Source: an uncultured Clostridia bacterium (GTDB lineage: Bacteria > Bacillota > Clostridia > Lachnospirales > CAG-274). Taken from it: 64,000 bases of DNA. A program made the translations under genes and the position numbers. The notes beneath the pieces were generated by a model. The model did not search any database, was not told the DNA's origin, and was given only the letters and a program-made list of their open reading frames with translations. The first letter of the stretch is position 1, and every line of letters starts with the position of its first letter. The stretch is taken from contig CANRIS010000009.1 in assembly GCA_947630725.1 (NCBI GenBank), positions 23,519 through 87,518 of the forward strand. Reading direction: 5' to 3'. This document shows positions 8,192 to 17,931 of the stretch, in pieces.

Positions 8192-9043
8192 TTAGATGTA
8201 GCGTCTCTGTCTGACGATCTCATACATAACAAGTCCTGCGGCGACAGAAGCGTTAAGACTGTCAATTTTGCCGAACATAGGTATTTTTACGGAAAAGTCA
8301 CAATGCTCCTTTACAAGCCTTGAAACGCCCTTGCCCTCTGCTCCTATAACAAGCCCTATGGGACCTTTAAGGTCGGCGTTATAATATACAGTGCCTTTCA
8401 TATCGGCACATACTATCCACAGACCCGCTCTTTTAAGCTCCTCTATGGCTCTTGAAATATTTGTGACCCTGCATACGGGCATATATTCCAGAGCGCCTGC
8501 CGCCGACTTCGATACCACCGCAGTAAGCCCCACACTTCTGTTTTTTGGTATAATTATGCCGTGGGCTCCCGCTGTCTCGGCACTTCTTATTATTGCTCCG
8601 AGGTTGTGAGGATCCTCGATCTCGTCTGCTATTATCACAAAGGGAGCCTCTCCCCTCTCGCTTGCGGCGGCAAGTATGTCTGAAACCGAACAGTATTCCT
8701 TTGCGGGTATCATAGCTATGACGCCCTGACAGTTGTTTGTGATCTGCATATTCAGAAGCTTTATTTTATCTACCTCCTGAACGGGTATGCCTGCCTCTCT
8801 CGCTTTTGCGCAGATGACCTTAAGGGTGCCTTCGACTTCGCCTTTTTTGACAAATATCTTGTCAATGTGTCTGCCTCGGTTCAGCGCCTCCATAACAGGG
8901 TTTCTGCCTTCGAGCTGAGAGCTTTCTCTTATTTCGTCAAAACGATTGTATCTTTGATTATATCTTTCTCCGGGTACCTCCCGACCTTTTGTCCTGCTGC
9001 CATTTGTTCTCTTGTTCTGTTTTGTTCTTATGTTGTCAGCCAT
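8192..9043 (-). CDS. rlmB: 23S rRNA (guanosine-2251-2'-O)-methyltransferase RlmB
   Basis: A 283-residue SPOUT (TrmH-type) methyltransferase. The N-terminal about 40 residues are basic and low-complexity. Then come the substrate-binding domain (LEGRNPVMEALNRGRHIDKI) and the three SPOUT motifs: NLGAIIRSAETAGAHGIIIP, GLVIGAEGKGVSRLV and IPMFGKIDSLNASVAAGLV. The knot residues for S-adenosylmethionine are intact. It should 2'-O-methylate G2251 in the 23S rRNA P-loop. Its start overlaps the 3' end of mrnC by 8 nt, so the two are translationally coupled in the cysS operon. Confidence 0.92.
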   Translation of the reverse strand: MADNIRTKQNKRTNGSRTKGREVPGERYNQRYNRFDEIRESSQLEGRNPVMEALNRGRHIDKIFVKKGEVEGTLKVICAKAREAGIPVQEVDKIKLLNMQITNNCQGVIAMIPAKEYCSVSDILAAASERGEAPFVIIADEIEDPHNLGAIIRSAETAGAHGIIIPKNRSVGLTAVVSKSAAGALEYMPVCRVTNISRAIEELKRAGLWIVCADMKGTVYYNADLKGPIGLVIGAEGKGVSRLVKEHCDFSVKIPMFGKIDSLNASVAAGLVMYEIVRQRRYI

Positions 9044-9455
9044 TGTTATTCTCCGAATCCTCCAAGCATATCAAAAAAAGCTCGTTAAGCCTTTTTGTTT
9101 CTCCCTTCAGGTACAAATATCCAAAAAGTGCCTCCAGTCCCGTGGCGTGGCGATAGTCGGCCACAGTCTGATTTTTTGCCATAGTGTGGGAGTTTGCGTT
9201 TCGGCCTCTTTTAAGCACTCCCAGCTCCTCCTCGTCAAGAAGCTCCTCTATGCGGTGATACATACGGGACTGAGCTTTTGCGTTCACTATACGTCTCGCC
9301 TTGGCATTCATTTTGTCTACGGAAATATTTCCCTGTGAAAGTACATATGTCCTCGCAAACAAGTCGAACACGCTGTCTCCTATAAAAGCCAGAGCAAGAG
9401 ATGAAAACTCTCTCTCGTTGTTTTTAAGTTCAAAGCAGTTTATGAAATCTCTCAT
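9036..9455 (-). CDS. mrnC: Mini-ribonuclease III
   Basis: A 139-residue RNase III-like catalytic domain without a double-stranded-RNA-binding domain, the defining layout of Mini-III. The motif LALAFIGDSVFDLFART corresponds to the RNase III signature, and KNQTVADYRHATGLEALFGYLYL gives the second acidic patch. Mini-III matures the ends of 23S rRNA precursors. It overlaps cysS by 4 nt (ATGA) and rlmB by 8 nt, the standard Firmicutes arrangement. Confidence 0.93.
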   Translation of the reverse strand: MRDFINCFELKNNEREFSSLALAFIGDSVFDLFARTYVLSQGNISVDKMNAKARRIVNAKAQSRMYHRIEELLDEEELGVLKRGRNANSHTMAKNQTVADYRHATGLEALFGYLYLKGETKRLNELFLICLEDSENNNG

Positions 9456-10864
9456 TTTTTATAGCTCCAACGTGTGCCCTGTCTTGTGTCCTCTATAACA
9501 ACTCCCATTTCAAGCAGCTTTGCCCTTATTTCATCGGCCTTTCCAAAATCACGCATCTTTTTTGCGGCGGTTCTTTCGGCAATCATAGATTCGATCTTGT
9601 CTTTGTCTGCATCCTCGCCGCTCTCGTTATCGGTTTTTATGCCCAGAATATCGCAAAGCTCCTCTATGCCCGAAAGAAGCGCCTCTCCGAATGCCTTTGT
9701 GCTGTCGGGCTTGAGATTTGAATTTGCAAATCTTACAAAATCAAATATAGCGGCTATTGCATCGGCAGTATTGAAATCATCGTCCATAGCAGCCTCAAAA
9801 GCCGTCTTGAACCTTGCCGAATCCTTTATAAGCGCTGTTTCATTTTCAGTCATATTGTCTCCCGAAGAGTTTTCAATATGAAATTTTATATCCCTTATAG
9901 AATTTTTTATTCTCTGTAGGCCGTTTCCCGCAGCCTCCATAAGCTCTCTTGAAAAATTGATGGGACTTCTGTAATGGCCTCCCAGAATAAAGAATCTCAC
10001 AACGTCATAGGGTACTTCAGCCACTATGTCTCTCAGCGTGAAGAAGTTGCCCTTTGATTTTGACATTTTTTCGTTATCCACATTTATAAAGCCGTTGTGC
10101 AGCCAATACCTTGCAAAGGGCTTGTCGTTTGCGGCTTCGGACTGGGCTATCTCGTTTTCATGGTGAGGAAATATAAGATCCTCTCCGCCTGCGTGTATGT
10201 CTATAGTATCTCCAAGATATTGCTTCGCCATAACGGAGCATTCAATGTGCCAGCCGGGTCTGCCCTGGCTCCACGGACTGTCCCAATAGGGTTCTCCCTC
10301 TTTTTTGGGTTTCCACAGCACAAAGTCGGCAGGAGACTTTTTATCCTCGTCAAAATCAACCCTGTTGCTTGCGCCTGCGATCAGGTCGTCAAGCTTTTTG
10401 CCCGACAGCTTTCCGTATTCAGGGAAGGATCTTGTGTCATAGTATACGCTGCCGTTTTTCTCGTATGCATGACCCTTTTCTATAAGCGTCTTTATCATTT
10501 CGATTATATGATCCATCTCGCAGGTGGCTCTGGGGTGAAATGTGGCAGGCTTAACATTAAGACCCTCGGCATCCGCCAAAGCCTCTTTTATATATCTTTC
10601 GGTAATAACGTCTGTGGTTACTCCCTCATCGTTTGCTCTTTTTATTATTTTATCGTCAACATCGGTAAAGTTCTGCACATATGTGACTTCATAGCCCTTA
10701 TACTCCATATATCTTCTTATTGTGTCGAATATAACATAAGGCCTTGCGTTGCCAATATGGATAAGTCCGTATACCGTAGGCCCGCAGACGTACATTTTGA
10801 CCTTGTTTTCTTCTATCGGTATAAACTCTTCTTTTTTTCTTGTCAGAGTATTATAAATTTTCAC
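9452..10864 (-). CDS. cysS: Cysteinyl-tRNA synthetase
   Basis: A 470-residue class I aminoacyl-tRNA synthetase starting at GTG with RBS AAGGAGGAG. The HIGH motif appears in [14 protein letters not shown] at about residue 34 and the KMSKS motif in [12 protein letters not shown] at about residue 266. The zinc ligands (C in CGPTVYG and ECSV, H in HHENEIAQ) are present. It charges tRNA-Cys. Its start lies inside the end of ispF (14-nt overlap). No T-box was seen in the short leader; the operon promoter upstream of ispF probably drives it. Confidence 0.96.
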   Translation of the reverse strand: MKIYNTLTRKKEEFIPIEENKVKMYVCGPTVYGLIHIGNARPYVIFDTIRRYMEYKGYEVTYVQNFTDVDDKIIKRANDEGVTTDVITERYIKEALADAEGLNVKPATFHPRATCEMDHIIEMIKTLIEKGHAYEKNGSVYYDTRSFPEYGKLSGKKLDDLIAGASNRVDFDEDKKSPADFVLWKPKKEGEPYWDSPWSQGRPGWHIECSVMAKQYLGDTIDIHAGGEDLIFPHHENEIAQSEAANDKPFARYWLHNGFINVDNEKMSKSKGNFFTLRDIVAEVPYDVVRFFILGGHYRSPINFSRELMEAAGNGLQRIKNSIRDIKFHIENSSGDNMTENETALIKDSARFKTAFEAAMDDDFNTADAIAAIFDFVRFANSNLKPDSTKAFGEALLSGIEELCDILGIKTDNESGEDADKDKIESMIAERTAAKKMRDFGKADEIRAKLLEMGVVIEDTRQGTRWSYKK

Positions 10865-11351
10865 AATGCAGCTCCTCCTTTTTTACCATAACAACAGCCT
10901 GCGCAGCAATTCCCTCTCCCGAACCTGTAAAACCAAGCCCCTCTTCGGTAGTGGCTTTTATATTTATTCTTTCAACATCGGTATTTACATCGCCAGCAAT
11001 ATTCTTTTCCATTTCAGGGATATAATCTTTCATCTTAGGTCTTTGCGCCACAATACAACCATCGATATTAACTATAACAAAGCCTTTTTTATGCATAAGA
11101 TCAACGACCCTCCTCAGAAGAATCCTGCTGTCGGCTCCCTCGTATTCGGGATCATCATCGGGAAAAAGTCTGCCTATATCGCCCAGCTTGCACGCTCCCG
11201 TAATTGCATCCATAATGGCATGAATAAGCACATCGGCATCGGAATGTCCCAGAAGTCCTTTTTCAAAGGGAATTTCCACTCCGCCCATAATCAGCTTTCT
11301 TCCTTCACAGAGTCTGTGAACATCATATCCAAGTCCTACGCGAAAATCCAT
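10851..11351 (-). CDS. ispF: 2-C-methyl-D-erythritol 2,4-cyclodiphosphate synthase
   Basis: A 166-residue protein of typical IspF length. The metal-binding segment [11 protein letters not shown] and the signature [19 protein letters not shown] are intact, as is [18 protein letters not shown]. It catalyses the fifth step of the non-mevalonate isoprenoid (MEP) pathway. It is the first gene of the ispF-cysS-mrnC-rlmB-rae1-sigH operon; the promoter lies about 55 nt upstream. RBS AAAGGAC is close to ATG 11351. Confidence 0.96.
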   Translation of the reverse strand: MDFRVGLGYDVHRLCEGRKLIMGGVEIPFEKGLLGHSDADVLIHAIMDAITGACKLGDIGRLFPDDDPEYEGADSRILLRRVVDLMHKKGFVIVNIDGCIVAQRPKMKDYIPEMEKNIAGDVNTDVERINIKATTEEGLGFTGSGEGIAAQAVVMVKKEELHCENL

Positions 11352-11403
11352 AATTGTCCTTTCTTTTGTCTAAAGCATTCAACAATAAATAATATCTAAG
11401 TAT

Positions 11404-11432
11404 ATTATATATCAAATTTATCTCTATTGCAA
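11404..11432 (-). promoter_or_regulatory. Sigma-A promoter of the ispF-cysS-mrnC-rlmB-rae1-sigH operon
   Basis: On the minus strand, TTGCAA (-35) and TATAAT (-10) are separated by exactly 17 bp. The predicted start of transcription is about 45 nt before the ispF ATG. The match is good and the position is right for a whole-operon promoter. Confidence 0.7.
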
Positions 11433-11520
11433 CCGAAAAATAAAGCTTAGGGGACTACCGGTGCTGCTCCTACCCTCGATCATCCGCCTGCGGCGAACCT
11501 CTCTCGGGACGGAGCCGTAG

Positions 11521-11628
11521 GGGACGGGGCGGCGGATTTTGCCGAAGGCAAAATCCTGCCCCTGCCGCCGAAGGCGGCAGGGGCGCTCTGAAAATGCCGA
11601 AGGCATTTTCAGAGCGCCGCCCCGTCCC
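11521..11628. repeat. Perfect nested palindrome: four-way-junction (cloverleaf) element
   Basis: A 13-bp outer stem, GGGACGGGGCGGC with its exact complement, encloses three consecutive perfect hairpins of 10, 11 and 14 bp (11534-11556, 11559-11583, 11585-11615). All three are capped by the same GCC-GAA-GGC triloop, and only three bases are unpaired at the junction (TG and C). The element is far more GC-rich than its surroundings. It lies between the tuf terminator and the ispF promoter, so it is probably not part of either mRNA. The predicted small ORFs here are by-products of the palindromes. It may be a REP/MITE-like element or a cruciform-forming protein-binding site; the function is unknown. 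Confidence 0.85.
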
Positions 11629-11755
11629 TTTTCGGCCACCCGGCAGCGTTTCGGTATACCTACAAACGGCAGGGAAAGTTCTTCGGCTGGAGGGAAAGTA
11701 CCCTGCAATTTTAAAATCCTCAGCAAAACAGTGTGTCGGCAGGATATTTTGTATA

Positions 11756-11796
11756 CAAAAAACGGAGTACAGGGAAACTGTAACCCTATACTCCGT
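11756..11796 (-). terminator. Rho-independent terminator of tuf
   Basis: On the minus strand the stem ACGGAGTATAGGG pairs with CCCTGTACTCCGT (13 positions with one G-U pair), followed directly by TTTTTT. It is about 100 nt downstream of the tuf stop and closes the rpsL-rpsG-fusA-tuf cluster. Confidence 0.85.
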
Positions 11797-11897
11797 ACTT
11801 ATTGACATTTTAATTTGTCAGACATTTGTCAGACGTATGCCGTTCAGAATGTATCTTCGCAACATATAGTCAAAGCGGAAAATATATTTCCGTCAAA

Positions 11898-13091
11898 TTA
11901 CTCATAGATGTTAACAACAGCGCCTGAACCAACTGTTCTGCCGCCCTCACGGATAGCGAAACGAAGACCCTTTTCCATAGCGATGGGCTGAATAAGCTCA
12001 ACTTCCATTTCTACGTTGTCGCCGGGCATACACATTTCTACACCCTCGGGAAGAGTGATAACGCCTGTAACGTCAGTTGTTCTGAAATAGAACTGAGGAC
12101 GATAGTTTGAGAAGAAGGGCTTATGACGTCCGCCTTCATCAGCAGTCAGAACGTAAACCTGTCCTACAAAATGTGTATGAGGTGTGATTGTACCGGGCTT
12201 AGCAAGAACCTGACCTCTCTCGATCTCTGTTCTCTGAACACCACGAAGAAGTGCGCCGATGTTGTCGCCTGCCTGAGCATAGTCAAGCATCTTACGGAAC
12301 ATCTCGATACCTGTTACAACAACCTTACGAGCTTCTTCCTTGATACCAACGATTTCAACTTCCTCAGAAACCTTAAGCTGACCTCTCTCAACTCTACCTG
12401 TAGCAACCGTACCACGGCCTGTGATTGAGAATACGTCCTCAACAGGCATAAGGAAAGGCTTGTCGGCGTCTCTCTCGGGAGTAGGTATCTCATTGTCAAC
12501 AACTTCCATAAGCTCAAGGATGCCGTCTGCCCACTTGCTTGTAGAATCGGGATCTTCAAGAGCCTGGAAAGCGGAACCTCTTACGATAGGTGAATCCTCG
12601 AAGCCGTATTCTTCAAGGAGTTCTGTGATCTCCATCTCAACAAGGTCAAGGAGTTCCTCATCGTCAACCATATCGCACTTGTTCATAAATACGATGATTT
12701 TGGGAACGCCAACCTGACGAGCAAGAAGGATATGCTCTCTTGTCTGAGCCATGGGGCCGTCTGTTGCAGCAACAACAAGGATAGCGCCGTCCATCTGAGC
12801 TGCACCTGTGATCATGTTCTTTACATAGTCGGCATGGCCGGGGCAGTCAACGTGTGCATAGTGTCTGTTGGGAGTTTCATACTCAACGTGTGTTGTGTTG
12901 ATAGTGATTCCTCTTGCCTTTTCTTCAGGAGCCTTATCGATCTTGTCGAATGCAACAGCCTCACCAAGATGATATCTGTTCTGAAGAGTCTTTGTGATAG
13001 CAGCTGTAAGGGTTGTCTTGCCGTGGTCAACGTGACCGATTGTACCGATATTTACATGCGGTTTTGTTCTTTCAAATTTAGCTTTTCCCAT
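11898..13091 (-). CDS. tuf: Elongation factor Tu
   Basis: A 397-residue translational GTPase. G1 ([10 protein letters not shown]), G2 ([14 protein letters not shown]), G3 (DCPGHADY) and G4 (NKCD) motifs are all present, followed by the two beta-barrel domains. It delivers aminoacyl-tRNA to the ribosome. It has a strong RBS (AAGGAGG) and its own promoter in the gap after fusA. Only one tuf gene is in the window. Last gene of the str-type cluster. Confidence 0.98.
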   Translation of the reverse strand: MGKAKFERTKPHVNIGTIGHVDHGKTTLTAAITKTLQNRYHLGEAVAFDKIDKAPEEKARGITINTTHVEYETPNRHYAHVDCPGHADYVKNMITGAAQMDGAILVVAATDGPMAQTREHILLARQVGVPKIIVFMNKCDMVDDEELLDLVEMEITELLEEYGFEDSPIVRGSAFQALEDPDSTSKWADGILELMEVVDNEIPTPERDADKPFLMPVEDVFSITGRGTVATGRVERGQLKVSEEVEIVGIKEEARKVVVTGIEMFRKMLDYAQAGDNIGALLRGVQRTEIERGQVLAKPGTITPHTHFVGQVYVLTADEGGRHKPFFSNYRPQFYFRTTDVTGVITLPEGVEMCMPGDNVEMEVELIQPIAMEKGLRFAIREGGRTVGSGAVVNIYE

Positions 13092-13171
13092 TTTAAGCTT
13101 CCTCCTTAAAATAATGTGTTTTGGAACATCTGAAATTTGGTTATAAAACTATAATACATACACTTTTTTCT

Positions 13172-13200
13172 ATTATATAGAATTTAGAAATAAAATGCAA
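13172..13200 (-). promoter_or_regulatory. Promoter of tuf
   Basis: On the minus strand, TTGCAT and TATAAT are separated by 17 bp, about 80 nt upstream of the tuf start in the fusA-tuf gap. This allows tuf to be expressed independently of the upstream str genes. Confidence 0.7.
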
Positions 13201-13233
13201 GTCTTTTATTTGATTTTCTTTAAAAATATATAC

Positions 13234-15336
13234 TTAGCGTCCGCCCGAAGCGACCTTTTCCTGTATATTCTTAGGTACTGCCTCATAATGGTGTACTTCC
13301 ATTACATAGGTTCCTCGTCCCTGTGTTTTGGAACGAAGATCGGTAGAATATCCGAACATTTCGGCAAGGGGTACATAGCCATGCACTATCTGCAGACCGT
13401 TTTCCATTTCCATGCCCTCTATCTTGCCTCTTCTCGAATTCATATCTCCGATGACATCGCCCATATATTCTTCGGGAACGGTAACATCGACCTTCATTAT
13501 AGGTTCAAGAAGAACAGGATTGGATTTTTTCATAGCGTCCTTGAAAGCCATACTTCCTGCGATATGGAAAGCCAGCTCGGAGGAGTCAACCTCGTGGAAG
13601 GATCCGTCATAAAGCCTTGCTCTTACGCCTACAACGGGATAGCCGCCTATAACGCCCGACTGCATAGCCTCCTTAATACCGTTTTCAACAGCAGGAATAT
13701 ATTCCTTGGGGATAACGCCGCCAACGATCTCATTTGAAAATTCAAACGTCTGCTCGGCATTTGCCTCCATGATCTCAAATTTGACTTTGACATGACCATA
13801 CTGGCCTCGTCCGCCGCTCTGTCTTGCATACTTGCACTCTGCCTCGACATTTTTGCCGAAGGCCTCTCTGTAAGCCACCTGTGGCGCGCCTACGTTTGCC
13901 TCCACCTTAAATTCCCGAAGCAGTCTGTCAACTATTATTTCCAGATGGAGTTCACCCATACCGGCTATGATAGTATCCCCTGTTTCCTGATTTGTATAAG
14001 TCTTGAAGGTGGGATCCTCCTCAGCCAGTTTTGCAAGGGCAATGCCCATTTTGTCACGTCCTGCCTTTGTCTTTGGCTCGATGGCTACCGATATAACGGG
14101 ATCGGGGAAATTCATTGATTCAAGTATAACCTCGTCCTCTTCCGTACAGAGAGTATCGCCTGTTGTGGTATTTTTAAGTCCTACCGCTGCGGCAATATCG
14201 CCTGCATATACCTTATTGATCTCCTGTCTGGTATTTGCGTGCATCTGGAGTATACGGCCGACTCTTTCCTTTTTGCCCTTTACCGAATTGTACACATACG
14301 AGCCTGATTCAAGCACACCCGAATATACTCTGAAGAAAGCGAGTTTTCCCACATAGGGGTCATTCATTATCTTGAAAGCAAGAGCCGCAAAGGGTTCTTC
14401 ATCTGATGCGTGCTTTTCAACCTCGGTGTTCTCGTCTCCCGGAAGATGTCCCTTTATTGCGGGAATATCCGTAGGAGCAGGCATATATTCAAGAATACCG
14501 TCCAAAAGCTTCTGTACGCCCTTGTTCTTATAGGCTGAGCCGCAGAACACGGGGACAGCCTCGCAGTTTATACAGGCCTTTCTCAGAGCCTTTTTCATCT
14601 CTTCGATCGAAAGACTGCCTTCGTCCAGATATTTTTCCATAAGCTCCTCGTCTGTTTCGGCGATGGCTTCGATCATCTGCACTCTGTAGTCCTCGGCCTT
14701 CTCCTTCATATCATCGGGTATGTCTCTGATCTCAACGTCCGTACCGAGCTTATCCTCATAGTAGTATGCCTTCATCTCCATAAGGTCGATAACGCCTGCA
14801 AAGGTGTCCTCAGCGCCTATGGGAAGCTGCACCGGTATGGGATTTGCGTTCAGACGGTTTTTTATCATATCCACAACGTGATAGAAGTCTGCGCCCATTA
14901 TATCCATTTTGTTTATAAACGCCATTCTCGGAACGCTGTATCTTTCAGCCTGTCTCCACACGGTTTCGCTCTGGGGCTCTACTCCACCCTTTGCGCAGAA
15001 TACCGCTACGGAGCCGTCAAGCACACGCAGAGATCTTTCGACCTCTACCGTAAAGTCAACGTGTCCGGGGGTGTCTATTATATTTATACGATGCTTTGGA
15101 CCATCGGCTATATGCCACATTGTGGTCGTGGCGGCCGATGTAATCGTAATACCTCTTTCCTGTTCCTGGTCCATCCAGTCCATAACGGCAGTACCCTCGT
15201 GAGTATCGCCGATTTTGTAGGTACGGCCGGTATAGTACAGGATTCTTTCTGTCAGAGTTGTTTTTCCGGCATCAATATGGGCCATAATACCAATGTTTCT
15301 CGTAAGCTCCAATGGTACTTGTCTCTCTTCTGCCAA
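13234..15336 (-). CDS. fusA: Elongation factor G
   Basis: A 700-residue translocase GTPase with all G motifs ([39 protein letters not shown]) and the domain III-V segments ([18 protein letters not shown]-like RRGKIEGM). It starts at TTG, fixed by AAGGAGG 8 nt upstream. It promotes ribosomal translocation and, with RRF, recycling. The length is normal and all motifs are intact. Between rpsG and tuf, as in the conserved str operon. Confidence 0.98.
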   Translation of the reverse strand: MAEERQVPLELTRNIGIMAHIDAGKTTLTERILYYTGRTYKIGDTHEGTAVMDWMDQEQERGITITSAATTTMWHIADGPKHRINIIDTPGHVDFTVEVERSLRVLDGSVAVFCAKGGVEPQSETVWRQAERYSVPRMAFINKMDIMGADFYHVVDMIKNRLNANPIPVQLPIGAEDTFAGVIDLMEMKAYYYEDKLGTDVEIRDIPDDMKEKAEDYRVQMIEAIAETDEELMEKYLDEGSLSIEEMKKALRKACINCEAVPVFCGSAYKNKGVQKLLDGILEYMPAPTDIPAIKGHLPGDENTEVEKHASDEEPFAALAFKIMNDPYVGKLAFFRVYSGVLESGSYVYNSVKGKKERVGRILQMHANTRQEINKVYAGDIAAAVGLKNTTTGDTLCTEEDEVILESMNFPDPVISVAIEPKTKAGRDKMGIALAKLAEEDPTFKTYTNQETGDTIIAGMGELHLEIIVDRLLREFKVEANVGAPQVAYREAFGKNVEAECKYARQSGGRGQYGHVKVKFEIMEANAEQTFEFSNEIVGGVIPKEYIPAVENGIKEAMQSGVIGGYPVVGVRARLYDGSFHEVDSSELAFHIAGSMAFKDAMKKSNPVLLEPIMKVDVTVPEEYMGDVIGDMNSRRGKIEGMEMENGLQIVHGYVPLAEMFGYSTDLRSKTQGRGTYVMEVHHYEAVPKNIQEKVASGGR

Positions 15337-15455
15337 AACTTATTCCTCCTTAAAACAATCAGAACAAATAATTAATCTATTTGTATTCGTTTTATGCCTT
15401 TATTGTTATCCGCTGCGTCACAAAGCCAAAAGCCATGACGCAGGCTCTGTTTTTT

Positions 15456-15926
15456 TTACCACTTGAAATGACTGAAAGCCTTGTTTGCCTCGGCCATTCT
15501 GTGCATTTCGTCCTTTCTCTTGCAAGCGCCGCCTTCGTTCTTCATAGCGTCCATAATTTCTCCTGCAAGACGAAGATCCATAGTTTTTTCGTTTCTCTTT
15601 CTTGCAAAGAAAGTAAGCCAGCGAAGTCCCAGTGTAAGACGTCTTTCGGCTCTTATTTCCATAGGCACCTGATAGGTAGCGCCGCCCACACGGCGAGCCT
15701 TGACTTCAAGCACGGGCATTATGTTGTTGAGCGCTGTTTCAAAGGCTTCAAGTCCGGGTGTGCCGGTCTTTTCCTCCACAATTCTGAACGCACCATAAAC
15801 TATCTTCTGAGCTGTGCCCTTCTTGCCGTCAAGCATAACCGAATTTATAAGCTTTGTAACAGTTATATTGTTATACATAGGATCGGGCAGCACTTCTCTT
15901 TTAGCAACATGTCCTTTTCTTGGCAC
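15456..15926 (-). CDS. rpsG: 30S ribosomal protein S7
   Basis: The track start at 15947 is an upstream TTG that runs through the RBS. The real start is GTG 15926, preceded by AAGGAGGG at 6 nt, giving 156 residues (the normal bacterial length) beginning [16 protein letters not shown]. The signature segment [20 protein letters not shown] binds 16S rRNA. S7 nucleates assembly of the 30S head and in many bacteria represses its own operon. The 177-nt rpsL-rpsG gap contains a CAGGAT-ATCCTG hairpin just before the RBS that could serve such regulation (inference). Confidence 0.96.
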   Translation of the reverse strand: MPRKGHVAKREVLPDPMYNNITVTKLINSVMLDGKKGTAQKIVYGAFRIVEEKTGTPGLEAFETALNNIMPVLEVKARRVGGATYQVPMEIRAERRLTLGLRWLTFFARKRNEKTMDLRLAGEIMDAMKNEGGACKRKDEMHRMAEANKAFSHFKW

Positions 15927-16103
15927 GGTTCTTCCCTCCTTAATCAAATATTATTAATTCATCGGTACTCACAGGATCTTTGCATCCTGCGTACATGCCC
16001 TGTACTGCGGCCGATCTGTACTTTTTTCATTATATATATACACGACAAAAGTATAGTCAGTTTAATACATGGCAATAAATTCTGCATCCCGTTCTTTCAA
16101 GGA

Positions 16104-16526
16104 TTATTTCTTTTTCTTCTTGCCGCGCTTAGCGCCGTACTTTGAACGAGCCTGCTTTCTGTCAGCTACGCCTGCGGTATCAAGCGTACCTCTTATGATG
16201 TGATAACGTACACCGGGGATATCCTTTACTCTTCCGCCCCTTATAAGAACAACGCTGTGCTCCTGAAGGTTGTGACCCTCGCCGGGGATATAAGAAGTAA
16301 CCTCTATGCCGTTTGAAAGACGTACTCTGGCGATCTTTCTCATAGCTGAGTTAGGCTTTTTGGGTGTAGCCGTCTTAACCGAAGTACAAACGCCCCTCTT
16401 CTGAGGAGAAGTAGCGTCCGTCTGCTTTTTCTTAAGTGTGTTGAGACCCTTAAGAAGTGCGGGAGCGGTAGACTTTGTTACCTTTGTGCTTCTTCCCTTT
16501 CTTACTAACTGGTTGAATGTTGGCAT
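16104..16526 (-). CDS. rpsL: 30S ribosomal protein S12
   Basis: The true start is ATG 16526 ([12 protein letters not shown]), 8 nt after AAGGAGG; the track start 16535 lies too close to the RBS. The 140-residue protein has the decoding-centre loops [19 protein letters not shown] and [20 protein letters not shown]. The streptomycin-determining lysines (KKPNS and GRVKDIPGV) are wild-type-like. First gene of the str cluster; rpoBC are not upstream, where glmU-prs lie instead. Confidence 0.97.
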   Translation of the reverse strand: MPTFNQLVRKGRSTKVTKSTAPALLKGLNTLKKKQTDATSPQKRGVCTSVKTATPKKPNSAMRKIARVRLSNGIEVTSYIPGEGHNLQEHSVVLIRGGRVKDIPGVRYHIIRGTLDTAGVADRKQARSKYGAKRGKKKKK

Positions 16527-16607
16527 TCCATGCACCTCCTTATAAAATTATACTTTTGTCATGTCTGAATCCTGCATTGTCAGGCCAAAACAATCAAACA
16601 CCAAATT

Positions 16608-16636
16608 ATTATATAACCCAAATCACCAAAAGTCAA
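16608..16636 (-). promoter_or_regulatory. Promoter of the rpsL-rpsG-fusA(-tuf) cluster
   Basis: On the minus strand, TTGACT and TATAAT are separated by 17 bp, giving a transcription start near 16600 and a leader of about 75 nt before rpsL. This is a strong sigma-A consensus. It lies just downstream of the prs terminator, so the str cluster is transcribed separately from glmU-prs. Confidence 0.8.
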
Positions 16637-16690
16637 TATTTTTTTGAAATTTTATGCTTTATTTTCATAAAATTCCGTTTTGGGACTGTC

Positions 16691-16760
16691 AAAAAAAACG
16701 CCGACCCGTATTTTTGACATATCGTCATATAACAGACAGCCGTCTGCCGAAGGGTCGGCG
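16691..16760 (-). terminator. Rho-independent terminator of glmU-prs
   Basis: On the minus strand CGCCGACCC (16760-16752) pairs with GGGTCGGCG (16707-16699), a perfect 9-bp stem with a 44-nt loop that itself contains AGACGGCTGTCT. It is followed by eight T residues. It lies about 110 nt past the prs stop. Confidence 0.8.
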
Positions 16761-16867
16761 TCCCGCTTGGGGAAATTATCTTACGCCGTTTGAGCTTATT
16801 TTTTATTTTTTATTTTTTTGATTTTATATCCTATATTTTATACGGCTTTTATACTATGTACGCTTCT

Positions 16868-17824
16868 TCAGTCATAAAGTCTTGAAATGGGAAGTCCCTC
16901 GTGTATTCTGTATATAGCGTCCGCAAATATCTTTGCTGTGGAAAGCACCTTCATCTTGGGGAGTATATCCTTTTCGTCAAGGTGAATGGTGTCAAGCATA
17001 ACAAGCTGGTGTATTGCGCTTTTGTCTATTTTTTCGAGAGCCTGACCCGAAAAAACTCCGTGGGTACAGCAGGCATATACCTCCTTGGCTCCCCTCTCCT
17101 TTATTGCGTTGGCTGCGTTGCAGATGGTACCCGCTGTGTCGATCATATCGTCCACAAGAATAGCGGTCTTGCCCTTTATATCGCCGATTATATTCATTAT
17201 TTCGGACACATTGGGTCTGGGACGTCTTTTGTCGATTATGGCTATAGGCACATTGAGCTTTTCGGCAAAATCCCTTGTTCTCGCAACGGAGCCCAGATCG
17301 GGAGAAACAGCTACTATATTTTCCATCTCTTCTTCAAATTTAGTTTCAAAATATTCGGTAAGAAGGGAATTTCCCTTAAGGTGATCTACGGGGATATTGA
17401 AAAATCCCTGTATCTGAGCGCAGTGAAGATCCATAGTGAGTATCCTGTCGGCTCCTGCCGTGGTGAGCATATCCGCTACAAGCTTTGCCGAAATGGGATC
17501 TCTGGGGCGGGCTTTTCTGTCCTGTCTCGCATATCCATAGTAGGGTATAACGGCATTTATTCTGTTTGCCGAAGCCCTCTTGCAGGCGTCTATCATAATA
17601 AGCAGCTCCATAAGGCTGTCGTTTACGGGCTTTGAGGTGGAGTTTACTATATACACATCTGCGCCTCTCACCGTTTCGAGAATATTTATGCTTATTTCGC
17701 CGTCGGCGAACTGACCTACATTTGATTTGCTGACATTCAGCCCAATCTCCTTAGCTATGTTTTCCGCCAGACTTACGTTTGAGGTTCCGCTTAAAATCTT
17801 AATGTTTCCTCCGGTAGTATTCAT
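16868..17824 (-). CDS. prs: Ribose-phosphate pyrophosphokinase (PRPP synthetase)
   Basis: Start ATG 17824 is preferred over 17854 because AGGAGG lies 10 nt upstream and the product (318 residues) then has family length. Motifs: [19 protein letters not shown], the ATP-binding [16 protein letters not shown], the catalytic loop HCAQIQGFF and the PRPP-binding [10 protein letters not shown]. It makes PRPP from ribose 5-phosphate and ATP and feeds the purine genes at 23-29 kb. The glmU-prs pair is conserved in Firmicutes; spacing from glmU is 107 nt. Confidence 0.96.
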   Translation of the reverse strand: MNTTGGNIKILSGTSNVSLAENIAKEIGLNVSKSNVGQFADGEISINILETVRGADVYIVNSTSKPVNDSLMELLIMIDACKRASANRINAVIPYYGYARQDRKARPRDPISAKLVADMLTTAGADRILTMDLHCAQIQGFFNIPVDHLKGNSLLTEYFETKFEEEMENIVAVSPDLGSVARTRDFAEKLNVPIAIIDKRRPRPNVSEIMNIIGDIKGKTAILVDDMIDTAGTICNAANAIKERGAKEVYACCTHGVFSGQALEKIDKSAIHQLVMLDTIHLDEKDILPKMKVLSTAKIFADAIYRIHEGLPISRLYD

Positions 17825-17931
17825 GAATATTTTTCCTCCTGTTTTCGGATACACACCTTTGTTTTTGTCGCCATATACTCATATACTCAGGCTTTACTTA
17901 TAGCCTATAGCTTTTGCTTTGTTTTATTTTT

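Noticed and set aside
11424-11869. Four overlapping ORFs (11424-11726, 11470-11808, 11539-11805, 11594-11869)
   Set aside because: They are produced by the GC-rich cloverleaf palindrome on both strands and have no RBS or family pattern.
13195-13737. Long antisense ORFs over fusA, tuf, thrS, alr and others
   Set aside because: They lie opposite strongly conserved genes, have no RBS and no recognisable domains; they are frame shadows.
15411-15455. Stem CTGCGTCA/TGACGCAG followed by T-run, terminator-like on the plus strand
   Set aside because: It points into rpsG against all local transcription, and no plus-strand gene precedes it. On the minus strand it has no U-tract. It is probably just a leader hairpin of fusA.
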